A stretch of 64,000 nt of DNA, taken from the NCBI GenBank assembly GCA_008360955.1, contig LUCM01001760.1, positions 50,240 to 114,239 of the forward strand, read 5' to 3'. Below, one piece after another: positions 14,301 to 28,127 of this stretch (its first letter is position 1; every line of letters begins with the position of its first letter). A program made the position numbers and the translations under genes. The DNA comes from Fasciolopsis buskii (Eukaryota > Platyhelminthes > Trematoda > Plagiorchiida > Fasciolidae). Below the pieces are notes generated by a model. It was given only the letters and a program-made list of their open reading frames with translations, was not told the DNA's origin and ran no database searches.

Positions 14301-17300
14301 GCTCAGAATTAAATCCTCCCAAACGCCCTAATTGTACCTATCTACCTCTGGCACTATGCCACCCAGTACCAACGGATGAAAGCCTTAATCGTTTTTCATG
14401 CAGACTTCTTAGTGTATGTTTTCGAGACCGTCTTTCAAGAGCAACGAACACGCAAAGTCACAGCATTTTGAAGTTCACATGTACCCTTTTCTATGTGTAG
14501 GCTTCCAGTAGGAAGGAACAGAGATACAAGTGGACCACGCCCAAAGAGTCACGCTCAAACACCGACAGTGGAAGCGCTTTGAATAGCCGTCTGAAAGTGA
14601 CTAGTAGCTATCATATTTAACGGCCCGATTTCGTCAGTCATACCAAATGTAATTTAGTATTTTCAATTCATACATGCACATTCAAGGCGGCAGATAGAAC
14701 CGGAAAAATCAAAACAAAATAGGATAAAGCCATACACACACACACACGCACCAGTTCGTAATGATGTGGCAACTTTGAACACATTGGGTAAAATATATGA
14801 AAAACGCTGCAGTGCATACTGATGGAGAAAAACGGTACAGTTAAAGTATCACGATTTGCACATTCGTTGACAGAGTTAGTATATCCTTGTCCGCAATAAT
14901 TGCTTATTTCGGTTGCCAAGCTACAAGGAATGAAACGTAGTAGTCGCAGCAGACTAACTGTTAGAAATATGTTACATGCACACATTTCGTTCATTTTTAT
15001 TTGGGCTGATGCTAGTTAGAGCTATTGGAATATCACGGCAGCTCATCCGGACTGTAGTGCCTATTCGCGGTGATTTTTTTAAGCCACTGACCGCGTTATT
15101 TTCCCGGGGTACGAAATAACCTTTTGATTATAATTCCATATCCTCTTAAACCGGGAAAATTGGGCACAGAGATTATTATATTTCGCACAGTAAAATTTGA
15201 CTGTTCTCTTTTTAGTGTACGACGAAGTACTTATGTCTACTGTACAAGAATTTTCTCGTGAAATTCAATCAAATAAATAAATGACTGATGAAAATGTAAT
15301 GTTTTATAATTTGGTTTCTTTGCTGTTATGCGGTTTGACGTAACCTAGCCTTCTCTTTTTACGATGCACACATCAACACCCATCTCGGGTTTGAGAATAG
15401 TCGAGCACACCTATGAATCATGGTGTGCTGTTCACAGGAGTATAGAGTATTGATAAACATAGGTCGATCATAACAACAAAAACAGAAATTAGTTTTGAGT
15501 AGGTAGTGAAACAGAAAATGTTTGACTTCAGCCGAACCACGATAGAAGGATTGCATAAAAGTCATCGGTTAATGATGAGCACTAGGATCTTCCCCCAGAG
15601 TAGGTCAATTTGTAAGTTGAATTGGACGAATTTCGTATGCTAATCTAATCGTGGTTGACTGAATGTACGATTTTTTAATGAACTACTCATAGGAATATTA
15701 ATGGTACTAACGGTAACCCTAGTAAATTAAATGGAATGGGACGTCTAGTCAAGCACTGCGCTCTAAAGATCGAAGCCACCTTCGGGAATCGAATAACAAA
15801 CACTGGGCTTATCGAAAAACAAATTTTACGAATGAGCTATGTCGATGTGGTTCCAATTCGGCTCTTGGCGTCCACTTTTGAATCCGTAAAACGGTGCTGC
15901 TATTTAACACCTAGTTCCCCATTTTACCCTGGGATAATTCAACAATAATTCGCTTTTTATTTACTTCACAAGGGTTGCAATAATTCAGGAAGAGGTCCAA
16001 CCTGCCTCACTGCTTCCAAAAGTAGAGTCAACCGTTACATTCAATTTTCGTACCCAACGAACCTATGGAGCAATTTACTCGTACGTGGAGAACTAAATAC
16101 ATCGAAATCCGGCCACTGCAAAGTCAGACGAACAGTATGTAAGTGAATGAAACAATCTGCACAATTCGTTGCTCCAAGAAACGGCAACAAGTAGAAACCC
16201 TTCACGTAACGATAATTATTTTGCCTACGTCTCTCAAACTTTCGGACGGACACTATCTTTTATAACCCAAAAGAATTAGATATTTCCCATTGAAAACGAC
16301 TGCTTTGTGGTGGGAGCATCAGAAGATAATTTTTCAAAATGCTTATTACAAGATTAGGGTCAGCTTTTCGCAATCCGAAAGATGTGTACATTAAAAGACA
16401 CTAATAAGAAAGGAATACCTTACGTGGAGTTGGCAGCACTGTCGGGACAAACTCGTTTTCGTTTGTTCCAAATAGATGTCTTGTCATGTTTCTTGAGTAT
16501 ACATTACTTTACCATTATCCATCGAAAATTGTAACGGTCTTCCAAAATAGCTGGCAAAAGTTGATTCAACTTATGCTGACTTTCTACCAAACTCGAACTG
16601 CAAATCCTGTTTAATTAGATTGGAAATCTGTTCATCCAAAGCCATACCAGTGATAATCGATAAGTCAGCTGACTGCACCAGACTGAAAAAAGCTGTGATG
16701 GATATGAAAATATTCACGTGCAATTTTTGATTGACCTTTTTAACGTAGATACTTATCGATGCGTTGGGTCGGTCACTCATTTATCATCGGAAAAGATTCA
16801 ATGTCACTGATCTTTTCCCGTGGTAATAATATCGATTCAGCGAGAATGCCCAGAAGTTGCACCTTCCCAACTTTCTCTAGACCATAGAATCTCTAAGCTG
16901 GGTTAGGAGTGTCAAAACGAGACTACACCTGGAATTGGTGTAACCGATTGTGTGCCTCCATGATCCAGCGAGCTATATAGAGGCCTGATGAACTAATCGC
17001 TTGGTCCATCATGTTAGGTATTGATTTAAGCTGACAGCTTAATGATAAAAAATGAAATCGAAGAGTGATTGATCCAACCGGATAAACTCCTACTCAACTT
17101 TTGTCCACCGTATCTCTGTACTGGGTTCTTACTGGGACGGATGGCCTTGAATGAGAAACCCAGTCCTTCTCAATGGTTGGCCTCTTATCACTGCTTGTCT
17201 GCCAATAGACGCGAGTCACGTGATTAAAGTTATTCCATGCTGCATCGGTTGTCGAACAGTACAATCAGCACCGAGCTGCCCACTGTATCTATCTATAGAG

Positions 17301-17740
17301 GTGAGTAGGGATAATTTTGTTTCTTCTCGGAACCCCATTGCCGTGTGGATCGGGCATTTAATTCAAAGACTCTAATTAAGAATCCAAGGAAAAACCTATT
17401 CTTCTATGTAGGCAATCGCGAAGTGTCACCATCCCAAATGAGTCCAGCATCCTTTTTATAGGGAACTTTCTCAGTCTTTGTTCTTTGGACATGAGGAAAA
17501 CGCAAGAATTCATGGAAAATAGCTCATCGATGCATTAACACGACGACAACAGTAGTGGAAGGGCAGGATATAACTTAGATGCAGTATTAAGACTTAAATT
17601 TTAACTTACCTCTTTTCATTTCCTGCACACTCAACCGGATGGGGTAACAAGCTGTCCTAGGTAGAACTCATTGAAATTCTAGAATAAATGCGTATTTTAT
17701 CTTCAAAACGCACGTGCAAATTTCCAATTCTATAACCAAT
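11330..17740. other. Gene-less stretch with one exon-like segment
   Basis: No gene recognised. Open frames include 13001-13474 (+, 157 codons), which has no recognisable motif. The minus-strand segment 12008-11840 is exon-like and is described under findings. A short (TA)n run lies at about 14088-14101. The remainder shows nothing I can name. Confidence 0.4.
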
Positions 17741-17744
17741 TCGA

Positions 17745-19400
17745 GGCCCAGATACGACATTCTTCTCTTTCTTCATCCACTGCATGCCCGGTGATCCGAT
17801 TTCGATCACTCGTGATTATGCCGTCACTAGAATCGCTGTAAACGCGGTAGCCGAGTGTGCTTGGTTAGACTGAATCCAAGACAACAGTCATTTATTCGTT
17901 GTCTGATCAATAGCAGCCGACGGAAGCGTAGTCAGCTATCCGTTGCATTGGTCTGTGTTTTCTTCTTGACTGTAGCTCCCCTGCTGTCACTAAGGAGTTC
18001 TGGCGGCCTTGTCCCTCTTACTCCGGACTTTGCATTGTGATCACTGTTGTTATCATTGCGTTGTGACCATCGCAGATAATTCGAACGTTCAACTTCTACA
18101 GTTAGTGGAGATGGAAAGACACATCGGGGGCCCACTTTGTGCTCTACTCGATCGTACCAACAACGGTGATCCCCTAGTCGAAGTTTATTCCCACCACAGA
18201 ATGTTTCTGACGAATATCGAAAGCACTCTTGCCGCGTCTCGTTGTACTGAAGGACTGTGAAAAACGATAAAAAACTGCACAGACCCTGTAGACCTACGAA
18301 CTCTGTCTTGTCTGATCTGAGAACTGTTTCCGACGCAGCCGACTACGCAATTCTGCGGCTTTGCTTCATTGAATGGTATCTCAGAAAAATTCGCTTCACT
18401 CATCCAACCTTGGTATGCGGACAGCCGAGCCATGTTCATGTTCAGGGGGATCTTTTACGCGAATTCACTGTGAGAAGTGGTGCTCTTCATGATTTCTTCC
18501 GTTCACATTCTACTCCCATCGTTTTGAGATGGTTTTAGAGATAGTCCTATCCTCCTGGAAGAATATTGGCATTGATATTTGCCCAGAGATGAAACTACCT
18601 GATTAGGAATAAACGAACAATGTTGTGCTATGGAGTGAAGGTTAAACAAACTGAAGCTTTTCTCAATCGCCGAACGTCGGTGAAGATTTGTTTAGGATGC
18701 GCTTTGTTACAATGAAGTGTAAAATCATGCAGCAGAACTTATTGGCTCAGAGCCGAACCTTGTTCCTGCATGGGGACAACCCGGTGAAATGCTCCGATTT
18801 AGGTAATGGGTGGTTGAATATTACTTGATGACAGCATGGCGGATGAAGTTACTTCGCACAGCAGAAGCCTCGACTGAAATTCACCGTTCTGGAACATCTG
18901 TAGTATTGGCTTGAGGTACGGTTATCGGATTAAAGTCAGTTATGTGGAATAGCAGTGGGTCGGTGCGGCTCTATGGCTCCGAAACGTGGCCATTGAGATG
19001 AGAAAATATACCAAGACTTTCGGTTTTTGAACAACTTCGTCTTTGTAGTATTAGTAGGATGCTCCGAGAAATGGTTCTTCAGTAACTCAGAGGTTCGACT
19101 TAAGGCACTGGGTCTTAGTGTTTATTCTTCCGTGCGAGTAATTTACTGTGGTTGGGGAATGTTTTGGTGCATGCCCACGGAACGATTGTCTTGTTGTACA
19201 CCGTCGTGAGAGGCAGGTAATGTTTGGAAGATAGTTCGAGGTATTCAGTCGATGACATGGGGAGGAATATGTAAATTAACCAAGGAGCTGGCTAGTGTAG
19301 GCGCAATTAGACTACAGCGTTTGGGATTCACGAGATCTTCCCAGGCAACTATTGGAGATAGTATGCCACATGGCTCAGTGAAGCACCCGGAATCTCCCTT
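17745..19400 (+). mobile_element. Decayed RTE-type LINE, copy 1 (internally shortened)
   Basis: This is the remains of a non-LTR retrotransposon of the RTE-like family abundant in flukes, read across several frames with stops. In order I see endonuclease segments (around 17,780-17,890 and 18,060-18,220, the latter with an IGGPL...RTNNGD block corresponding to the family's LGG...RTDNGDRLLQ region); reverse transcriptase palm sequence around 18,390-18,540 (a VHVQGDLLREFTVRSG-like block, the usual lead-in to GVRQGCPLSP, itself damaged); the thumb region from about 18,690 (FRMRF...KCKIM); LYGSETWPLR at 18,969-18,998; and the C-terminal tail to about 19,400. The YADD box and part of the palm are missing, so an intact product is not possible. 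Boundaries are approximate. Confidence 0.8.
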
Positions 19401-19629
19401 CTCCTAAATATTTCCTTACTTTATCATCCTGTGGTCTATTTTTATTATGTTCCATTTCCTACTCTTCCACAGCGGCGGTGCTGTGCAGAAACAGTCGAGA
19501 ACCGAGCACATTAGCTCGGAGTTAATGCTTACAGAAGCTGAGTTGCGCTGAACTGTGAAGTCTTGACTCAAATTTATGCCATCGCGTAAAAACATGATGA
19601 ACCATTTAAAACGACCAACCATGTTCAAA

Positions 19630-21290
19630 AATGTTCCTTATCACCAACCCTATTTATTTTCCTTATCGTCTAGGTAGCAAGATATGCTTTTAGAGGTCTC
19701 AAGGATTTAGATAATCGAGCTGGCAACTGAGAAAAAGTTGTACGACCTAGGTTACGCAGACAATCACGCGTGATTCGTCGAATCTACGAAACATGTTCAA
19801 TGTGCATTAGACAAACTCCCGAAGACTACAGTTCCGTTCCGCATGTGCTCTGACTCTTGAGAGTTTAAAGTGTTGTCGCAAGAACAGAGGACAAATATCG
19901 AACCTGATTTTCGACAGGAAGTAGCTAGCCGATGTTGGCAGCTTCACATACATCGACAACTTGTTGACTAGGGACGACTGCGCGGTAGTCGAATTGAACG
20001 CGCATATACTCAGGTAAGTTATACATATACATTGCACAAATGTGTTTAACAATCGTGAGCCACCGGAATCATGGTGAATGAAGAAAACAACAAGCGAGGA
20101 TGAAGAACGTGAAGAAGAAATGTGCAGAGTTCATCTTATGTGTTAGTTCTTCCACCTTCCATCTCCATATCATCGGCCATCCATCAGGGTACACGTTTCC
20201 TTTGTGGGCTTTATGCTACCCCGTTGCCCAAACCGAAGTTGAAAGCTGACTAAGGGGACCCTACTCTCAGCTCTGACCAAATAGTCTAAATCGCAAGACT
20301 GTAGGGCGACATGAAAATCACGTAACACGGGGAACCAATGAAAGACTGCCTAGTTCATGGGCCTTCGGATGGGGTTGGTTACCCAAACATTTCCGCCACA
20401 GATGTCAGTGAGCACGTAACAGCATGCTTCGTATGCCGACCGTGGTAGGTTTGGAACGATGTTTTGGCCAACCTCTCTGGACTGATTATCAATGAGCAGT
20501 TAGTCATGTATAGGGTCCCGAGTACTTCACATTCGTCCTAGCATTTCAGTGGGAACTTAAGCCATGAGACTGCAATGCATAGGACTTCCTCAACAGAGGC
20601 TAATTTAGACGAGGTCATTAGAGAGTATTTCGAAAGGGTCTCAATGCAAGCAGCCAGCTCGGAGCCTAAGACACCCATCTCTCGCCTAGCTAAAGCATTC
20701 GAAGGCCATGCCTCGGGTAACGTAAGCTAGACTGAGGCACTGGTGCCACCTAATATCTCGCTGAAATTGAACAATGGCGAGGACTGCTCTCCAGTGCTTT
20801 CAGTTCTGTTGTATGGTGGCAAGATTCGGAGTTCAAGTGATGTTCGCTTCGCAGAGATTTTCGACCATCGATGATTACGTGGGCTTACTGAGGTTCAGTG
20901 GAATGTCCGGGTGGGTAAGGTGAAGATTAGGGTAAAACATCAGAGTATGTTCTATTAGACGCATCAAGTTGAGCAGACTTCATTGATTGGGTCATGTGTT
21001 GCACACGGCAAGCTTTCGTCTACCACACTGCGCCTTATTTTCAGTCCTTCGTACGGAATGGAAGAGGACACGCAAAGGTCACTAGGAGCTGGCAGCTTGA
21101 AATTAGAAAACATTCAGCGAACATAGGCAAAACAGGTGCCTCCGGCCTTCGTGGAAATGGTCCAGAAGACCCAGCAACCAGTTGCCTGGAGACAACGAAG
21201 GATATGGCATCAAAGAATGAACAGTGGAGATCTTGCTGTCATTTTCTGTCGACCCCGAAGGGTCAAAAAAAGGCGCTTTTGTAAAGTTGG
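19630..21290 (+). mobile_element. Decayed RTE-type LINE, copy 2 (RT and C-terminus, interrupted)
   Basis: A second RTE-like remnant follows copy 1 in the same orientation. It starts inside the reverse transcriptase. A degenerate catalytic box reads YADN at 19753-19764 in place of YADD, preceded by LATEKKLYDLG-like residues; a thumb-like segment (SFTYID...NAHI) ends near 20,020. Homology resumes at about 20,790 with SVLLYGG...FDHR and continues through the tail (GNGPEDPATSCLETTKDMA, about 21,150-21,215) to about 21,290. The 20.02-20.79 kb interval does not fit the element and looks like a later insertion. Stops and frameshifts are frequent, so it is dead. Confidence 0.75.
20033..20195 (+). repeat. 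Dispersed repeat, copy A
   Basis: This purine-rich block ending in a pyrimidine-rich stretch resembles 50,085-50,220. Both copies contain TGCACAAAT near the start, an ATCATGG/ACCATGG block, a run of AAAACAACA, then ATGTGCAGAGTTCATC followed by TCTTCC/TCTTTCC-type sequence. It lies within the segment that interrupts RTE copy 2, so it is plausibly part of a short mobile element. I do not recognise the family. Confidence 0.5.
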
Positions 21291-24200
21291 CTCCCTCAGG
21301 ATTCTTTTATTTTCCAGTCTGTATAGGTCCACTCCTTGTTCACCGAGTTTGTTCACTTTTTCTACGGCGATGAGTAACTCTAGGATAAGGACAACGGTCA
21401 CTGTTGTTGAACGCTGAATGGTGTTTGATGACCGATGTTTCCGCACCACTGGATGCCTCTTCACTGCAATCGAATATGGGGTTAACAAGCCTGTTAAACT
21501 GCTGCGTATGCCTAGCACTCTATTCGGCGAAATTCCGACAATGGCAATGAAATGGTGAAACACACCCGCTTGCCGTTGGTCAAGGATTTCAGGAATGGAA
21601 ATACCTTTATAAACAGTCTGAAGATTGCATGTACACATGCATATTTTATAATACATATAAATAATTGACTTGGATTTATTGATTGCTTTTAGTACCACTA
21701 CTATGCAACACGGAGAATCCCCAACTGCAACTGAGCGAACTTTTGAAGAGTACACTTCCAAATTTGACAAGTGACATATAGGAATGACCAGTTATTGGTG
21801 CGCTGCACATAAACAAGAGATACCAAATCAGACTACTGAATTTTTCATAAACCTTATCATTTTGGGTTGTTTTTTATTTCCCACCTTAAATGACAGAAAA
21901 TATGTTAACTACAGCTTAAGTCAATACAATATAACGTATTTGTCTACCTCTGTTAGATAAAACAAATTAGCAACTGCATAACCTGCTTTCCAAATGAACA
22001 GATGGAATGGATGCGGCAAAAACATAGCAAGTGCACAGTCAAAGAATAAACTTTGAGACAAAGTAGTAACGTCTGGTTACAAGGTGCTCACAAAGTTATA
22101 CATCAATGGGAAATATGTGAACCTCGAACACCACCGAGAAAATTGAGCGGATTTTGCCAACTGTTGGACTATTATTGAGAACCTGTGATAGCTGTTTAGA
22201 TGCAACATATAGGATTCTAATGAAACGTGTAAAATAGTTGGGCAAAAGATCACAGCAAATATTTAACTCTACATCAAGTTCACGAGGCGCGGTACTTTGT
22301 CGGCAGCTGATAGATCTAAAAGATCGGTTCCGGTGTCGCTGACAGGAATATCCGAGTTGATGATGAAATGAGAAGATAGTACTGAAGTTTTCAGTGTTTG
22401 GTACGTTCAGACGGATCACGCCGACATTCGTGTCTTTGTCTTCATAAAATGTCTGAGTAAAGTCAAGAGGCCGTGAAGGGTCTCGAAAAACAGTAATTTG
22501 CAGGTGGCTCCAAAGATATTTTTACCGAGATCTGGACCAATAAAGATGGGACATTCACATAATCGGAAGGGTTTTTTCGTACGGTTGTGATAGGAACGTC
22601 AAGCCAGTGGGGCATATTACACAAAATGAACCAACATCTCTGGCATGTTTACGGAATATAAAATTATCGAATACGAGCACATAAGGAAGGCAAGCAAAAC
22701 CAGCTATAAGATTCGACGTTAACACGGTTTACGTCGGAAAAAACTCGTTTCCCGAACACAGTCCAGGAAGGAGGGAGACCGAAATTTGTCATTGACTCAT
22801 GCATCGAATGAAAAGACGAGACAGCTTGTGATTTGTGAAATCGGTGAGAATTTCTGAGTGTATTTAACCGGGTCATAATCTCGTGCTCGAAAGGCGTGAA
22901 ATATCGTAAATTTGACTGCGGAAATCATAAAAAATGAATGAATGTCATCGAGTGTCAAAATTTCACGCTTATGAATTCTATCATTTAATCCTCAATAATC
23001 CGGACTTGTGCAATTGGGGCTTCCTTTGATTGAAATGCTCCCACCTCGCTCTCTTTTGCACACGTGCACGCGCACTTATGGGGCTACAGTACTGTCGGAG
23101 TTTGGTGAGGTTTAGTCAACTGAATTGAATTGCATTTTTTCACGGCCACGTGAGCTGAATATTTGCCTTGCTTGATAGGGATAAATGCAGTTAATGTGAC
23201 TGATTTTCGGTTCACAAAGCCATACAAATGCCACAACCTGTTTCATTCTTTTACATCTAATTATACCTGGCAATTGAATCTACTTTCCTTGTTCCATAGG
23301 ACAGAATACCACTCTCGCGCGTTACACATATATCGCATCGCATTAAGGGATTGCTGAGCAGACTGCCCATCATATTATGGTACCAGTGCATAAAATCGGC
23401 ATTGTAAGTGGGCTGGTAATCAAGGGCCGGTGAAACACGGTAACGGACACAACAGCAATAGACAGTCATGTCAACATGTTTGCGGTTCTGTTCGGTGTTC
23501 ATAGCCCAGCTTTATTCACTGTTGACTCAACTTTTACAAGTGGTTCCTAAATGCATAAAAGGGGTCATGCAGGAGACTTCTGATTGATTTAACCATCACT
23601 TGGATTTCATAGTTGACATTTCTTGTCAGCCTTCCTTTGACTTAGTCTTGAACAAATTCAGACCTTACCCTATCATGGAAAGCCCCACGCATAAGCTTGC
23701 CATAGGAAAAATATTACAAGTGTCGGCAAGAATAGTAATAATTAAACATCGCCTACATGACAAGTATCAAAGATTTGCTATTCAACTGGAGGATGTTTTG
23801 TCCTAATCGACGCCGCACTGATCGAACTCGAGTTTAGCTGGGAGAGAAAAAGTGTTGTTTGCTTTCCGTAAAACATATTGACGATTTTGATGAAATCTGT
23901 CTCGCAGAATTTTCCTATGCAGAAGTAAAATTCATTATGGCTGTCGCTGTTTCGTTCAAAAGCTGTGATTTTGCAATTAAGATTCTCCTAGAAGTGATCT
24001 CACTGAATTGTCATCGTTTGTTGAATCGATTTGACTGAATGATATAGACAGCACAGTGGAATATTACCATGCCGCAATTGTTGGCACGGTTGTTTGAACT
24101 GATGATTTACCAAATACTAACAACAACCAATTAACGTCAGAATTTGGAGCGCATTTCCATTGAGCACTTTCCTCTTCCAAATCGTATACATATTTCTTAG

Positions 24201-26760
24201 TATCCATGATCTCGCTTTCCCCTCTTTAGTGCCACCAGTTGTCATCCGCTGGGCAAAGCATTGTGTAACCCCATGGGGTGTATATTTCGGGTAATTCTTT
24301 CGAATCAAAAACGGATACTTTAAGTAATCAGGGGACACAAATGGTTTCATTTAGCGAAGTTCACAATGTATCTACCAGACCGCTTCTTCTTATATGCAAG
24401 CTGGATGATTTATTACTTCTCATTCGTTTCTGATTTGCACGTCAGTTCTTGCATATCATTGGTTACACTAATAAGGTGCGTTGTGATGAACGCTTTATCC
24501 TTTGGATTCATCACTCTTCGCGCTGGCAGTGTCCCAATTACTTCAAACCCCACGAACGAACACGTGGCGCTTCTGTGACTCCGGTATCAATAATCATCGA
24601 ACAACTCCTTAAGACAGCGCTCAACAACGAAATGGGTTACTTCCTTATAAATAGGCAAGCCAACGGAAAATGCGGTCAGGCAACTGGAAGCCCAATGAAA
24701 ATGATGAGCTTCTGACAAGTTTACGTGTGTCATTACTAGCAGCACGCAAGTCAGCAAACGATTTTGTTTTCAAGCGGTAAGCGACCCCGGACAGGTACAA
24801 AATAATTTTGCTGTCTATCGTCTCCCTTCTTTTAGAAGCTTCCGACAACCATCAGTACAAATGTATGACACCGGAAGCTTACGGCATGATCAAGAAGAAA
24901 TTGCAGTGATGAATCATGGAATGCTTGGATAGGTTCGAAATTGTGGCTATGCCTAGAGACTTCCAAGTGTTATTCAACACAAGGAGAAATCGTCAGTGAA
25001 CTAAATTGCTTGGAGGGAAACAAAAAGTTGTCAAAAGCCGACAAGAAGACATGTTTAGCTTTGGTTTCACTATATCAGACAAAGAAGTTCTGTAGGGATT
25101 TGTAGTCAGCTAGCAAATGGATTTGGAACAACACATTGGAGAGGAGACGATTGCTTTCCGATCAATTAATTCTGACATTACGTAACAGCCTAATCACATT
25201 CTCTTGGTCATTTTTATGACTCCTATCGACCAGAATAGGAAACGACTACCCTAAGAAGTTTATCGGAACGGCTGTCGCGTTCATTAAAGTAGCCGCCAAC
25301 ATATTTCCAGCTGTCAGCTGGAAGTGTATGTTCTCCATCTCGAAATGAGCCAAGATGTCGATGCCCATCTGGGCAGAATCAATTGTCTTTCATCTATTAG
25401 GCTCGGAGCTATATGCGCAAAATCCACTGGTACGAACCATTCACCTTCCTGGACCAAGATCCGTGACCGCTGACTTACCGATGTACTTCAACGGCCTACA
25501 ATTGACGGCCAGACAAGGTGACCAGAGTAACACTGTCACCTCCATACTACTAGAGTGGAGCGAACTTCCTAATCCTGCCTCAGTTTGTGTGCTCAAAACA
25601 ATGATTCTCAACTCGATCATTGTTCAAGGGTCATTTAGGAATAAAATTCACTCATGAATTGTTGGTATACGCACCAGATTCACGAAAATGTATTTTTTCA
25701 CTACCCTGATGGAATTACTCAACTCCGTGAATTAGCATCAACAAACATTATTCTAGTGCATTTAAATACCGTCACATGATTTTTAGAAGCTCTCTAATGG
25801 TTGTTTTTTAAGCAAAATTCACTACTCCTAATTCGACTGCAAATTGAAATTTAAAGTTGTCTTGCAATGACTTTGGTGTGATCCAGACGCGAGCCCCCTA
25901 GAAATATTTCGTTTGGTATTTCTTTACTTATGAGTTCAATCCCGTATAGCTCAGATTGTTCATTTCCAATCGGACTAACTGTTTCGCTTGGAAAATTCAC
26001 TTTGTCGACAGTTGAGCTATCATAATTTTGCACATGTGGCAACTGAATTCTGTCCGCACATCCCCGAATTATTCAGACCAACAACATCGGAAGAATTAAT
26101 CGTAAAACAATGCTTTTATTTTCCTTGTATGTTGCTACCAGATGGTGGCGACCATCTCATCTACCCATTCAAAAGAATGCAGTCAGAGTGGAAATCACAA
26201 AATTGCGTTTTCTTCAGGCTCCCAAGAAACGATCTTTGTGCATGTAACTAACCACTCGAAATGGGCTATTAATTTTCCTCTCCGTCGGCGTCATTAGGTC
26301 GATAGTGCTACCTCAAATCAGAACAAATATCTTCTAGTTCTGCTAGTTCAAGGAAAGGCCGATCAACAGTTACGCTCGGCGGCACTGCCACGGAACCTAG
26401 ACTTAGAAACGTATGGTTCTTAATAGGACTTACCATTGGTTCACGCTCTTAATGGTTCAGATAAGATTTTGACGAGAAACTAATATAGTGCACAAGTATA
26501 GCTATGGTGGCACAGCACGGTATGAGGTATGCATACCGCAGAATAGTTCATGCCCCTCCCGGGAAATTTCGTTCATCCGTCAGTATGAGAAACATACATT
26601 TGAGGACCAAAACTAGTCTTCGAAAATATGAATTTTCGAGGTCCTCAGGGAAATTGATTTTTAAAAGTGAGTGCCTCTATGGAACAAACAGATTCGATCG
26701 ATCCAAAAGGTGTTCCTCGTAATTTATTTCATTAATGATTTCCGAAACATGCGAAACCGA

Positions 26761-26830
26761 AATTTGAACCTCCGAGACGCGTTACAGCTAACTTTTCTAG
26801 AATTTAGCGAACAGCCACCCGGCTATCGAC
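26761..26830 (-). repeat. tRNA-like SINE-type fragment
   Basis: On the minus strand TAGCCGGGTGG (26825-26815, box A-like) precedes GGTTCAAATT (26770-26761, box B-like) by 44 bases. A GTAACGCGTCT block just before box B also occurs at about 61.85 kb (minus) next to a GTTCAAATTCC block, which supports a repeated family. Confidence 0.3.
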
Positions 26831-28127
26831 CTCCGGGATGAGTAACTGCCGGGGCTATCTCCTTGAGCGCTTGCTGTCGAATGAATAAAAAGTGATATAG
26901 CACAGGCAAACCCCTGAACTGTTCTACTTGGGAGTGGTTAAGAGTTGGATGTATCTGCGGTTAGTTGTATTTCGCTACCCTAGCAATGCAAAAAGCACAA
27001 AGATCATTCAACAAGTGCAACCAGCTTCCAATCCGAGAGAAACTCCGCTTCAATGTACATCATGGTTAGAATCACGGAAAAATTATCAACATCCCATGGT
27101 AATGAGTAATTCATTCAATTATCCAGTCTCATAATTAAAACCGTTATCAAATTGGCTTGCGCTTTGTGGTCATTTCTAATATATTCGTGTCCCTCATAAA
27201 ATGCACTCTTCACTTAGACACGGGTCATCCGATAACCAAAGTTCTGCAGCCTGCATAATTCAGTGGGAGATAAGTGCGCTGCATCATGTGGTGCTGATGG
27301 CCGACCGACGGTTGAGACCACTTGATTTATTTGCTAAGTCTTTCGAACGCGCACACCAGTTCCAGCGCTATAAATTTGCCTTATTGACGATTCCTAGCAA
27401 GGTTAAAATAAATGTACAATGATTCCATGGTTTCTCAATGTTGAGCAGGGAATTGCTGGTGCATGATGGGTTGGTAAAAAAAACTACTAAGATTATCACC
27501 GGAAGCAAAATTCTTTGCATGACTCATTTTACATGTTACAATCAATCCAGTTCAATTGCTGCTTTAGTTGCACGGTTTCCTGTCTGCGTTCTCAGTGCAA
27601 CTGTTTCCACTAGAGTCATTTTCAAGGCCACCTTTTGTTAGTGCACATAAAAAGCGAGATAGGAAGTATTTCATTGATGACCTTGGAAGTTGTGAAGATT
27701 CCCAGTGTGAATCAGGCAGATGCCAAGTGAAATGAAATTATGATAGCCGTTGAGTTGGCACTGTCCACAGTCTGACCATACGAGATTAGAAGTGAAATAT
27801 TTCGCACAACTTTTGTTTGCAAACTGTTGGGCGTGGTCTCTCAACGGGACTGATTCTTCTCCTGACAATCCTCGTGCATCATGCTGGGTAGTTGCGCCAC
27901 TCAGTATTTACTAAACGCCTGCGCATTAAATGCTTAAGGACTATCCCAGTTGGATTCACCTTTTTGCGTATGTGTGATTCGTTTGCGAATTCGATGAAGC
28001 GTTACAAGTCTGCACCTTAGTCTGGCGCAAATTGTACGCGACCACATTACAGCTTTCCTCCTGTTAGTCCATTTTCTGAAAACAGTGCGGAACTGCAAAC
28101 AGGGAAATCTTGGCGTATCTCATTTAT

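Noticed and set aside
21210..21770. Minus-strand 186-codon open frame
   Set aside because: Its C-terminal third is antisense to the RTE tail. The rest has no motif and no splice context, so I could not support a gene.
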